Below, in pieces: positions 16,704-24,346 of a DNA stretch of 64,000 bases. The position numbers and the translations under genes are program-made. Source of the DNA: Vitreoscilla filiformis (GTDB lineage Bacteria; Pseudomonadota; Gammaproteobacteria; Burkholderiales; Burkholderiaceae_C); the NCBI RefSeq assembly GCF_002222655.1, contig NZ_CP022424.1, forward strand, positions 124,001-188,000, written 5' to 3'. The stretch's first letter is position 1, and the number at the start of each line of letters is the position of its first letter. Below the pieces are notes generated by a model, which was not told where the DNA came from, did no database searches, and was given only the letters and a program-made list of their open reading frames with translations.

Positions 16704-16945
16704 CCGACACCACCCGCCCTGCCTTGCCCGATCACCTGAGCGTCGATCCGCGCAGCCCTCACCACGTCGCTGCGGTGTTTGAGCACGACATTGGCATTCA
16801 CTTCAACGGCAAAGAGCGCTTCGATGTCGAGGAATATTGCATCAGCGAAGGCTGGATCAAGGTGCCCGCTGGCAAAACGCTGGATCGTCGTGGCCGACCG
16901 CTGACGATCAAGCTCAAGGGCCAAGTCGAAGCGTTTTACCGCTGA
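16700..16945 (+). CDS. DUF3297 family protein
   Basis: An 81-residue protein recognised from its conserved core: LPDHLSVDPRSPHH, IGIHFNGKERFDVEEYCISEGW and GRPLTIKLKGQVEAFY. This family of small cytoplasmic proteins is common in proteobacteria and has no known function. Its ATG overlaps the stop of the MarR gene by four bases, so it is translated from the same message. Confidence 0.85.
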   Translation: MTDTTRPALPDHLSVDPRSPHHVAAVFEHDIGIHFNGKERFDVEEYCISEGWIKVPAGKTLDRRGRPLTIKLKGQVEAFYR

Positions 16946-16963
16946 ACCCAGGAGGGGCTCCCC

Positions 16964-17950
16964 ATGATTCAACCTTCCCGCCGTGCCGTTTTGGGCACCT
17001 TGGCGGCTGCGGCGCTGTGTGGCAGCGGCGTGGCACAGGCCACCGTCACCCCGCTGACGGGCAAAACCATCCGTTTGCTGGTCGGCTTCCCGGCAGGGGG
17101 TGGCACCGACGCCATCGCCCGCGTGCTGGCCGAGCATTTGAAAGACGAGTTGGGCGCCACCCTGATCGTTGAAAACAAACCCGGTGCCGGTGGCCAGCTC
17201 GCCGCGCAAGCCCTCAAGGCGGCACCAGCGGATGGTTTGACGCTGTTCCTCAGCCACGACCACACCATTTCCATCCTGCCCCAAGTGGTGAAGACCCCCG
17301 GCTTCAACCCGAGCACGGACTTTGTGCCGGTGGCGGGTTTTGCCAGTTTCGTTAATGCGCTGGCGGTGTCCGGCGGCACCTCGGCCAAGAGTTTTGCGGA
17401 TTACGTCAACAGCGTGAAAGCGCAGGGCAGCAAGGGGTCGGTGGGCGTGCCGGCGCCGGCTTCGACGCCGGAGTTTTTGGTGAAGGTGATCGGCGAGAAA
17501 TACAAACTCGACCTGGTGGCCGTGCCCTATCGCGGCAGCGCGCCGATGATGGCGGACATGCTGGGCAACCAAATCCCAGCGGGCGTGGGCTCGATCCCCG
17601 ATTTCATCGAGAACCACAAGCAGGGCAAGATTCGCGTGGTGGCCGTGCTGGGCGGCAAGCGCCAGGCCGTGATGCCGGACGTGCCCACGTTCAGCGAACT
17701 GGGCTTGGCGGGTTTAGAGGACATGCCTTACTACGGCGTTTTCGCCCCCACCGGCACGCCCAAGGCGACGGTCGAAGCCTTTTCGAGCGCCTTGGCCAAA
17801 GTGATTGCCAAGCCGGTGGTGTTGGAACGCCTCACCGCCATGGGCCTGAGCGTCGGCCACATGACGGGTGAACAGCTCGGCCAGCGTGAACGCGCTTATT
17901 CTGCGGTCTGGGCCAAGCTGATCAAGCAGAGCGGGTTTCAGCCGCAGTGA
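16964..17950 (+). CDS. Tripartite tricarboxylate transporter substrate-binding protein (TctC/Bug family)
   Basis: A 328-residue periplasmic binding protein. The signal begins IQPSRRAVLGTLAAAAL, a twin-arginine-like N-terminus, ending near VAQA. The mature part shows Bug-family marks: GKTIRLLVGFPAGGGTDAIAR, VENKPGAGGQLAAQALKAAPADG and the YRGSAPMMADMLGNQI loop that wraps the ligand. Burkholderiales carry many such proteins, often without tctA/tctB neighbours, as here. The ligand is unknown; it follows DUF3297 by 18 bases and may be read through from the TRAP operon. Confidence 0.9.
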   Translation: MIQPSRRAVLGTLAAAALCGSGVAQATVTPLTGKTIRLLVGFPAGGGTDAIARVLAEHLKDELGATLIVENKPGAGGQLAAQALKAAPADGLTLFLSHDHTISILPQVVKTPGFNPSTDFVPVAGFASFVNALAVSGGTSAKSFADYVNSVKAQGSKGSVGVPAPASTPEFLVKVIGEKYKLDLVAVPYRGSAPMMADMLGNQIPAGVGSIPDFIENHKQGKIRVVAVLGGKRQAVMPDVPTFSELGLAGLEDMPYYGVFAPTGTPKATVEAFSSALAKVIAKPVVLERLTAMGLSVGHMTGEQLGQRERAYSAVWAKLIKQSGFQPQ

Positions 17951-17966
17951 GGCGGGGGGGATGGGG

Positions 17967-19211
17967 TTAAGCCAACGCTTGCCCCAAGTCCGCGATCAAA
18001 TCGTCGGCATCCTCTAAGCCGATGGACAGCCGAATCAACCCATCGGCAATGCCCATGCGGGCACGGGTTTCGGCGCCGGCTTCCCAGAAGATCGTCGGAG
18101 CCACGGGGATGATCAAGGTGCGCGTGTCCCCCAGGCCCGTGGCCTTGATTACCACGTTCAATCGGTTGATGACTTCGACCAGCCGGTTCGCGTCGCGCAG
18201 CTCGAACGACAGCAGCCACGCCCCCGCTTTGAACAGCTTGCGCGCCCGCTCGTGCTGCGGGTGATCGCTCAAACCGGGATAGTGAACTTTGGCCACCGCT
18301 GGGTGCTCGGCCAAAAACGTCGCCAAGCGCAGCGCCGTGGCGCTGGCATGGTTGACGCGCAACGCCAGCGTCTCCGCGCCGCTGGCAATGGCGTGGGCTT
18401 GTTCCGAAGACAGGGCCGCGCCCATGTCCCGCAGGCCCTTTTTGCGGATCTGGGCCAGGCCCCATTGGCGTGAATCACCGCTGCGATACGCCGGGAAAAT
18501 GTTCGGATAGCGCGACCAATCAAACAACCCCGTGTCCGTCACCGAACCGCCCAGCGCGGTGCCGTGGCCGGCGATGGTTTTGGTCAACGAATGAATCACC
18601 AGCGACGCGCCCACCGCCTTCGGGCGGAACAGCCAAGGCGAGGTGATGGTGTTGTCCACCACATACAGCAGCCCGCGTTCGGCGCACAGTTGGCCGATGC
18701 CTTCCAAATCGGGAATCTGCGTGCCGGGGTTGGCCAAGGTTTCCACAAACACCATGCGCGTGTTCGGCTGGAGGGCCGTGCGCACCGCGTCCACCGAGGT
18801 GACATCCACCTTGCTGACCTCGATGCCAAACTGCCCCAGCGTGCCCAACACGCTGTTGGTGTTGCCAAACACAAACTGGCTGCTGACGACGTGATCCCCC
18901 TGCTTGAGCAGCGTCAGAAACACCGCGCAGATGGCCGCCATGCCCGTGCCAAACGTGATGCTGCCGATCCCGTCTTCCATCTGGGTGATGCGGGCTTCCA
19001 GCGCCGCCGTGGTCGGTGTGCCTTGGCGGGCGTAGTTGAATCCCCCTTTGACCGTACCTTGGAAGACCCCAATCAAGTCTTCGACGCGCTCAAAGCCGTA
19101 TTGCACCGAGGTGTGGATGGGCTTGCGAATGGCACCGTGTTCGATGCCGGCCCGGCGGTCGGCGTGAACCAGGGCGGTGGTGAAGCCCGGAGAAGGGTTG
19201 CTAGCGGTCAT
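17967..19211 (-). CDS. PLP-dependent cystathionine gamma-synthase family enzyme
   Basis: A 414-residue fold-type I PLP enzyme of the Cys/Met metabolism family. The PLP lysine lies in VIHSLTKTIAGHGTALGGSV; YGFERVEDLIGVFQG, FNYARQGTPTTAALEARI and the ETLANPGTQIPDLEGI phosphate/ring region are family marks. Such enzymes catalyse gamma-replacement or elimination on homoserine or cysteine derivatives; the exact reaction (synthase, lyase or sulfhydrylase) cannot be read from sequence. It is a single leftward gene converging on the TctC gene with a 16-base gap. Confidence 0.85.
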   Translation of the reverse strand: MTASNPSPGFTTALVHADRRAGIEHGAIRKPIHTSVQYGFERVEDLIGVFQGTVKGGFNYARQGTPTTAALEARITQMEDGIGSITFGTGMAAICAVFLTLLKQGDHVVSSQFVFGNTNSVLGTLGQFGIEVSKVDVTSVDAVRTALQPNTRMVFVETLANPGTQIPDLEGIGQLCAERGLLYVVDNTITSPWLFRPKAVGASLVIHSLTKTIAGHGTALGGSVTDTGLFDWSRYPNIFPAYRSGDSRQWGLAQIRKKGLRDMGAALSSEQAHAIASGAETLALRVNHASATALRLATFLAEHPAVAKVHYPGLSDHPQHERARKLFKAGAWLLSFELRDANRLVEVINRLNVVIKATGLGDTRTLIIPVAPTIFWEAGAETRARMGIADGLIRLSIGLEDADDLIADLGQALA

Positions 19212-19246
19212 GGATGGCTCGGCAGTTCAGAAGCGAGCCACGCATT

Positions 19247-19471
19247 CTAGGAAGCTGTGGCCGGCGTGTCGTTCAGCAGGTGTTGCGCGTCTTCGATCCA
19301 CCAGGCCGCAGCGGCATAAAACCCTTCCCACACACAGCCGTTGCAGCCTTTGCCGCAACACGTCGTCGGCTCGGGAGGGGGCGCCCGAAAACTCAACCCC
19401 CGCGCTTGCAACGCCGCACCCAACGCGGCGAACTGCGCCCGGACTTCGCGCAATGCGGGTGCTTCAACCAC
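19247..19471 (-). CDS. Oxidoreductase-like domain protein (cysteine-motif small protein)
   Basis: A 74-residue protein with the signature CCGKGCNGCVWEGFYAAAAWW, recognised as the oxidoreductase-like N-terminal domain (PF09791) seen in many short bacterial and eukaryotic proteins. The cysteines could bind a metal, but no activity is known. It begins with GTG and overlaps the end of the upstream small gene by eight bases, so the two are coupled. Confidence 0.75.
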   Translation of the reverse strand: MVEAPALREVRAQFAALGAALQARGLSFRAPPPEPTTCCGKGCNGCVWEGFYAAAAWWIEDAQHLLNDTPATAS

Positions 19472-19745
19472 GGATCAGCTCCCGCACCCGCGTCAACACC
19501 CAACCGACCTCGGTTTCGCTCAACCCAATGTCGGGCGACTCGGCCACGCGACGGCAACGGGGCAGCACGTCGTGGAACAGCACCCCATCGCGGCCCATGT
19601 AGGTGTGGGCCACCTCGGCCAATTGCCGGGCCAGGGCTTCGCACAGGTCGTGGCGTTCGATGGCGGTGTCGATGGGCAAAGTGGGATCGAGCGCCAGAAA
19701 GCTGGCGGGCGGAGGGCAGCGTTGGTCGGTGTCGCGCAGGCTCAT
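19464..19745 (-). CDS. Unrecognised 93-residue protein
   Basis: I do not recognise this protein. It is soluble, mostly helical in composition, with HDLCEALARQLAEVAHTYMG in the middle and SETEVGWVLTRVRELIRG at the end. The ATG lies at 19745. It overlaps the oxidoreductase-like small protein gene by eight bases, which suggests that it is real and co-translated. There is no signal peptide or membrane segment. Confidence 0.6.
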   Translation of the reverse strand: MSLRDTDQRCPPPASFLALDPTLPIDTAIERHDLCEALARQLAEVAHTYMGRDGVLFHDVLPRCRRVAESPDIGLSETEVGWVLTRVRELIRG

Positions 19746-19802
19746 GTCACGGGTTCGGCCACAAAGGGGGGCGCGAGCTTACCCCAGCCCCATGGAAACA
19801 GG

Positions 19803-20315
19803 ATGACAGAATGGCGCCCCATGGCCACCCGCAAAGCTCCCCGACAACCCGACACCACCACGCCCGAAGCCCAATTGGCCGAGGCCGAGTTGCACCACAT
19901 CACCGGTTACCAACTGGCCCAAGCGTCCATCGTCACCGCCCAGTTGTTCATTGAACAGGTCGGCAAGCCGTTTGAGCTGCGTCCGGTGGAGTTCACGGTG
20001 CTGATGCTGATTGCGGACAACCCAGGTGTGTCCTTACGCCAACTGTCCCGCGCCCTGGCGATGACGCCGCCCAACATCACCATGTGGGTGGACAAGCTGG
20101 TGGAGCGCAATCTCGTCACCCGCGAGCGCAGCGCCACCGACGGGCGGGCCCAGCACCTCAGCACCACCGAGGCGGGTTTGGCGCTGGCACGGCAATCGTG
20201 CCAAGTGCTGCGCGAGGCCGAACGGGTGGCGCTGGGCACGGCACTCAGCCCAGCGGAACAAGCTTTGTTGATTGAGCTGCTGCACAAGCTGGCCTGCTGC
20301 CGCAGCGAAGACTGA
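19803..20315 (+). CDS. MarR family transcriptional regulator
   Basis: A winged-helix regulator of about 170 residues. The DNA-binding region is PGVSLRQLSRALAMTPPNITMWVDKLVERNLVTRERSATDGRAQHLSTTEAG. The start may be 19803 or the ATG at 19821; neither has a strong ribosome-binding site. It lies 21 bases upstream of a CoA-transferase gene on the same strand, so it probably controls, and is co-transcribed with, that gene. The inducer is unknown. Confidence 0.85.
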   Translation: MTEWRPMATRKAPRQPDTTTPEAQLAEAELHHITGYQLAQASIVTAQLFIEQVGKPFELRPVEFTVLMLIADNPGVSLRQLSRALAMTPPNITMWVDKLVERNLVTRERSATDGRAQHLSTTEAGLALARQSCQVLREAERVALGTALSPAEQALLIELLHKLACCRSED

Positions 20316-20336
20316 CCTCCCCCCAGGAGAGCCCCC

Positions 20337-21524
20337 ATGCGCCCTGCCGATGCCCTGCCCTACGCCGACATCCGCGTCGTTGAATTCACCCACATGGTCA
20401 TGGGGCCGACGTGTGGTTTGGTGTTGGGCGATCTTGGCGCCGAAGTGATCAAGGTGGAACCGCTGGCGGGCGACAACACCCGGCATCTGCTCGGTTCAGG
20501 CGCGGGGTTTTTTTCGGTGTTCAACCGCAACAAAAAAAGCCTGGCCGTCGATGTGAAAGATCCGCGTGGCCTGGAGGTGGTGCTCAAACTTTGCGCCACC
20601 GCCGACGTGTTCAGCGAAAACTTTCGGGCGGGCACCATGGCGCGCCTCGGGCTGGGGTACGAAGCGCTCAAGGGGTTGAATCCGCGTTTGGTTTACGTCA
20701 GCCACAAGGGGTTTTTGCCAGGCCCTTACGACCATCGCACCGCCTTGGACGAAGTCGTGCAAATGATGGGCGGCTTGGCCTACATGACCGGCCCCGAAGG
20801 CCAGCCCCTGCGTGCTGGGGCCAGTGTCAACGACATCATGGGCGGCATGTTTGGTGCGATCGGTGCCATGGCCGCACTGCGGGCGCGTGAGCAGACTGGG
20901 CGGGGGCAAGAAGTCCAAGCGGCGCTGTTTGAAAACAACGTGCTGCTGGTGGCGCAGCACATGATGCAATTCGCCGTCACCGGACAAGCGGCAGCGCCCA
21001 TGCCCAGCCGCATCAGCGCGTGGGGCATCTACGACGTCTTCACGGTGCGCGACGGGGAACAAATTTTCTTGGCCGTGGTGAGCGACACCCAATGGGCCAC
21101 GTTCTGCGACGCTTTTCAGTGGGGTGACTTACACGCCGATGCGCGTTTGGCCCGCAACAACCAGCGGGTCGAAGCGCGGCCCTGGCTGCTACCCCTGCTG
21201 CGCGAACGCTTGGCGTCTTGGCGAGCCACCGATCTGGGCGCGGTGTTTGAACGCGAAGGGCTGCCGTTTGCACCCATCATCCGCCCGGATCAGTTGTTGG
21301 ATGACGCGCACTTGCTGGCCTCCGGCGGCTTGGCGCCGATGACGTTGCCCGATGGCCGCGAAGCCCGCACGCCCCTCCTCCCGCTGACCCTGGACGGCCA
21401 GCGTCCCCCGTTGCGGCTGAATCCCCCAGCCGTGGGCGAGCACACCGACGCCCTGCTGTACGCCCTGGGCTATCGAGAGGGGGACATTGCGGCCCTGCGT
21501 GCTGCTGGCGTGTTAGCGCCTTGA
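20337..21524 (+). CDS. Family III (CaiB/BaiF) CoA-transferase
   Basis: A 395-residue enzyme of the family that moves CoA between carboxylic acids. It begins YADIRVVEFTHMVMGPTCGLVLGDLGAEVIKVEP, the usual N-terminal strand-loop; NRNKKSLAVDVKDPRGLEVV, FLPGPYDHRTALDEVVQMMGGLAYMTG with the conserved catalytic-aspartate region, and GREARTPLLPLTLDG with RLNPPAVGEHTDALLYALGY at the end complete the pattern. Substrate acids are not evident. It follows a MarR regulator and overlaps the end of the convergent ylqF gene by 12 bases. Confidence 0.9.
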   Translation: MRPADALPYADIRVVEFTHMVMGPTCGLVLGDLGAEVIKVEPLAGDNTRHLLGSGAGFFSVFNRNKKSLAVDVKDPRGLEVVLKLCATADVFSENFRAGTMARLGLGYEALKGLNPRLVYVSHKGFLPGPYDHRTALDEVVQMMGGLAYMTGPEGQPLRAGASVNDIMGGMFGAIGAMAALRAREQTGRGQEVQAALFENNVLLVAQHMMQFAVTGQAAAPMPSRISAWGIYDVFTVRDGEQIFLAVVSDTQWATFCDAFQWGDLHADARLARNNQRVEARPWLLPLLRERLASWRATDLGAVFEREGLPFAPIIRPDQLLDDAHLLASGGLAPMTLPDGREARTPLLPLTLDGQRPPLRLNPPAVGEHTDALLYALGYREGDIAALRAAGVLAP

Positions 21525-22481
21525 AGGCGGGCGCGTCCCGCTGCGCTTGCCAATGAGGCCGGCCTCGCGCAGGGCTTGTTTTTCGGCCAGACGGCGGGCT
21601 TCTTCAGCACGACCGGCGGCCAGCCAATGGGCAAACTCCTCCGGGGTTTCCAACGTCAAACGGCCTGTGTGACCGGCCCGGAAGTCGTTGATCACCACTT
21701 CGGCGGCTTTTTGCAAATCCACCCGAGCACCTGCACGCACAGCCCCGCGACGTTGGCCGATGGCTTCCAACAGCGCCTCAGCCGGCTGCACCGCAACTTC
21801 GGCTGCCGTCGATGGCAGACCGTAACGGGCCACCAGTGCGTCCGCGTAAGCGACTTGCAGCGTTTCCAGCAGTTCCAGGGCGACTTCCTGCTCGTCGTAG
21901 GCATTGCGTCCAACGGCGCCACTGGCGGCCAGGTGAAAACCCGCTTTCGGCACGATGATCTTGGGCCAGAGCATGCCGGGGGTGTCGAACAGATACGCCC
22001 CTGGGGCCAAGTTGATGCGCTGTTCGTTCTTCGTCACCCCCGCTTCATCCCCGGTCTTGGTGGCTTTTTTGCCCACCAAGGTGTTGATGAGCGTGGATTT
22101 GCCCACGTTGGGGATGCCACAAATCAAAACGCGCAAGGGGCGATCCAGGGTGCCACGATGCGGTGCCAGCGCTTGGCAAGCCGCCACCAGACGCGCCGCC
22201 GGCGCACGCTCACTGGCATCCAAACCGATGGCGCCCGTGCTGGCCTGTGCCCGCAGGTGAGTGAGCCACAGTTCGGTGCGGGCGGGATCGGCCAAATCTT
22301 GTTTGTTGAGCACCTTCAGGCTGGGGCGTCCTTGGGTGAGGTCGGCCAACAGCGGGTTGGCGCTGGAGCCCGGCAAGCGGGCGTCGAGCAGCTCGATCAC
22401 CACGTCGATGCCCACCTTCATCCGCTCGGTGATGGCCTTGCGGGTGGCGTGCATGTGACCGGGGAACCATTGAATTGTCAT
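21513..22481 (-). CDS. ylqF: Ribosome biogenesis GTPase YlqF/RbgA
   Basis: A 322-residue circularly permuted GTPase needed for late 50S assembly. The motifs come in permuted order: G4 as LNKQDLADPARTELWL, G1 as LICGIPNVGKSTLINTL, and G3 as LFDTPGMLWPK. The N-terminus MTIQWFPGHMHATRKAI is diagnostic and fixes the start at 22481. The open frame extends to 22871 only because it runs antisense to nothing but overlaps the dnaJ-like gene in another frame. A perfect 12-bp hairpin lies 20 bases upstream of the ATG. Confidence 0.93.
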   Translation of the reverse strand: MTIQWFPGHMHATRKAITERMKVGIDVVIELLDARLPGSSANPLLADLTQGRPSLKVLNKQDLADPARTELWLTHLRAQASTGAIGLDASERAPAARLVAACQALAPHRGTLDRPLRVLICGIPNVGKSTLINTLVGKKATKTGDEAGVTKNEQRINLAPGAYLFDTPGMLWPKIIVPKAGFHLAASGAVGRNAYDEQEVALELLETLQVAYADALVARYGLPSTAAEVAVQPAEALLEAIGQRRGAVRAGARVDLQKAAEVVINDFRAGHTGRLTLETPEEFAHWLAAGRAEEARRLAEKQALREAGLIGKRSGTRPPSRR

Positions 22482-22501
22482 GAGAGAAAAAAGCTCAAAG
22501 C

Positions 22502-22526
22502 GGGGGGTTGTACCGTACAACCCCCC
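22502..22526 (-). terminator. Strong hairpin between dnaJ-like gene and ylqF
   Basis: GGGGGGTTGTAC (22502-22513) and GTACAACCCCCC (22515-22526) are perfect 12-base arms separated by one base. On the minus strand the hairpin begins five bases after the dnaJ-like stop codon and is followed by GCTTTGAGC and then a six-T run before the ylqF ATG. It could end the dnaJ-like transcript, although the T-run is about nine bases from the stem. Because it is in the ylqF leader it may also reduce or regulate ylqF translation. Confidence 0.55.
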
Positions 22527-22531
22527 AAGGG

Positions 22532-23560
22532 TCAGACGGCGGGCGGTTGAATGTCTTGCAACCGAGTGTGCCAGTCGGCCAGCGCGGCAGGTGGGTGGGC
22601 CCGCAGGCTGGCGCACAGTTGGTCGAAGCAGGCATCCTGCTCGGGTGTGAACTCGTCGGGAAACACGGGGGTGATGTGAATCACCAATTCCCCGCGTGAT
22701 TCTCCACGCCGCGCCGCCACCCCTTGGCCCCGCAAACGATAGTGCAGGTGTTGCCGGCGCAAGCGCATGTGTTGCCACCCGCCCGGCACGGGCACATCCA
22801 CCCAACGCTCGGCCATCCAGGCAAAACCATCGACGGGCATGTCCAGATGCAACACATCGTCGTTGTCCCAAGTGAACAGGGGGTGGGGTTGTACCTGGAT
22901 GTGCAATTGCACCTCCCCTGGCGGATCGGTGGACTCGCGCCCTGGGGTCGGCACGGTCAGCACATCGCCCGAGCGCAGGCCGGCGGGCAACCGAACGCGC
23001 AGTTGCCAGGCGCGTTCAGCCGCGTGGCCTTGGCCCTTGCAGGCGGGGCAATCGGGTTGAAACTCGCCGCTGCCAGCGCAGTCCGGGCAGGTTTCGGTGA
23101 AACCACCCCAGACGAACCAGGTCACGTGATGAATGTGCCCACGCCCCTTGCAACGGGGGCAGGCTTGCGGTGGGCCCGGTGCTTTGCCACTGCCGTGACA
23201 CGTTGCACACACCGGGCGCAGTGTGCCGGCCAAGGTTTGCAAATCACCAAAAATGGCCTGCTCCAGCGTCAGCACCAAGGTTTGCTCGATGCTGGGTTGG
23301 AGGGGGCCATCGGACGCGGTTTCCGCTGGTGGTGAGGGCGGCGGCGAAGCGGGTGCTTCGTCGCTGCCTGGGTTCACTTCTGTGGCCGCTTGCAGGCACG
23401 CCAGCGCTTCGTTGAAACGCTGGATGCGCCGCACCGCTTGCGGATCGGGATTGCGATCCGGGTGCCAGCGCGACACCAGGCGACGCCACGCCGCTTTGAT
23501 TTGCGCGGGGCTGGCTTGGGGGCCCAGCCCCAACTCGCGCCGGGCTTCGTCGGGCGTCAC
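22532..23560 (-). CDS. DnaJ-like protein with zinc-finger domain
   Basis: A protein of about 342 residues. A J domain occupies the first 60 residues with HPD at residues 33-35 (SRWHPDRNPD), which stimulates Hsp70 ATPase. After a Pro/Ala-rich linker come four CxxCxGxG repeats (CATCHGSG, CPRCKGRG, CPDCAGSG, CPACKGQG) for two zinc centres, and then two C-terminal substrate-binding domains. The Gly/Phe-rich region of true DnaJ is lacking, so it is a DnaJ-type co-chaperone paralogue. I chose the GTG at 23560 because it opens the J domain (VTPDEARREL); the frame upstream overlaps the neighbouring gene. No clear ribosome-binding site. Confidence 0.8.
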   Translation of the reverse strand: MTPDEARRELGLGPQASPAQIKAAWRRLVSRWHPDRNPDPQAVRRIQRFNEALACLQAATEVNPGSDEAPASPPPSPPAETASDGPLQPSIEQTLVLTLEQAIFGDLQTLAGTLRPVCATCHGSGKAPGPPQACPRCKGRGHIHHVTWFVWGGFTETCPDCAGSGEFQPDCPACKGQGHAAERAWQLRVRLPAGLRSGDVLTVPTPGRESTDPPGEVQLHIQVQPHPLFTWDNDDVLHLDMPVDGFAWMAERWVDVPVPGGWQHMRLRRQHLHYRLRGQGVAARRGESRGELVIHITPVFPDEFTPEQDACFDQLCASLRAHPPAALADWHTRLQDIQPPAV

Positions 23561-23570
23561 ACCGGGCAGG

Positions 23571-24062
23571 TCACGACAACGCGCCGACGGACAGGGCCGC
23601 CTGCTGAGCTGCCGCGACCTTCTGGGCTTGCAAGCGGATTTTTTCCGCCCGCACTGCCGCTGCAATTTGCAGCTTTTCGGGCAGCCGCTTTTCCCAAGTG
23701 GCTTGGGTGCCCACGTAGATGGTGCGCGTTGGTTGGCCTTTCACGGACACCAGCAGCTCCACTTGCGGTGCCCGTTTGCCCCGGCGGGGCTGGTGAACCA
23801 GAAACACCCCGGGGATGCCCAGCGGGTCTTTCTTGTCCGAACGCTCGGCCAGTGCATAGCGCGTCTCGCTGTTGGGCGAGATGGGCATGCACGCGGCCCG
23901 GCGTTTGACTGCGATGTCGTGCGAACCCGCTGGGCCGCCATATCGAGAGTCAGCAAAGAACACGGTTGGCTGTTGCGGCATGCGCACTTGCCAACCCCCA
24001 GGTACCCGCACCACGTAGCGAGGGCACTCGAATTCCACTCCATCAACCACAGCTTTACGCAT
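23571..24062 (-). CDS. Unrecognised conserved-looking protein with faint AP2-like features
   Basis: A 163-residue soluble basic protein of unknown function. The stretch VFFADSRYGGPAGSHDIAVKRR resembles the SRYGGxxxALxxAxxxR segment of bacterial AP2-type DNA-binding proteins, and TIYVGTQATWEKRLPEKLQIAAA resembles their second strand-helix unit, but the match is weak. The C-terminus is an Ala/Gln/Lys-rich helix. It lies 10 bases upstream of the dnaJ-like gene, in the same direction, and likely forms an operon with it. Confidence 0.6.
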   Translation of the reverse strand: MRKAVVDGVEFECPRYVVRVPGGWQVRMPQQPTVFFADSRYGGPAGSHDIAVKRRAACMPISPNSETRYALAERSDKKDPLGIPGVFLVHQPRRGKRAPQVELLVSVKGQPTRTIYVGTQATWEKRLPEKLQIAAAVRAEKIRLQAQKVAAAQQAALSVGALS

Positions 24063-24346
24063 TGTTGTCTTCCTTTTTTGCCAAACATGGCCGGGGTTTC
24101 ATCCCTCCACCCCGGCGATTCGCTCCCTGTGTTTGCGACGGTCAGGAACTGACCTTCCTCAAGCACGCGGACGCCTAACGTATCAGGTGATGTGCGAGCA
24201 AGTGTGTCGGAAATATTGTGGCCTAACTCGACATCCACCTTGGCGTTCCGTGGGCTCTTGTGCTTCGGCAGACACAGGTAAGCTCGCGTTCTTTTGCGCT
24301 GCCGTCAACATCACACTGCGCGCCGATCCTTACAACACATTTCGAC

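Noticed and set aside
24063..24346. A 284-base gap before the GGDEF-like gene, examined for tRNA or small RNA.
   Set aside because: No cloverleaf, no strong hairpin with a T-run and no plausible short gene with a ribosome-binding site were seen.
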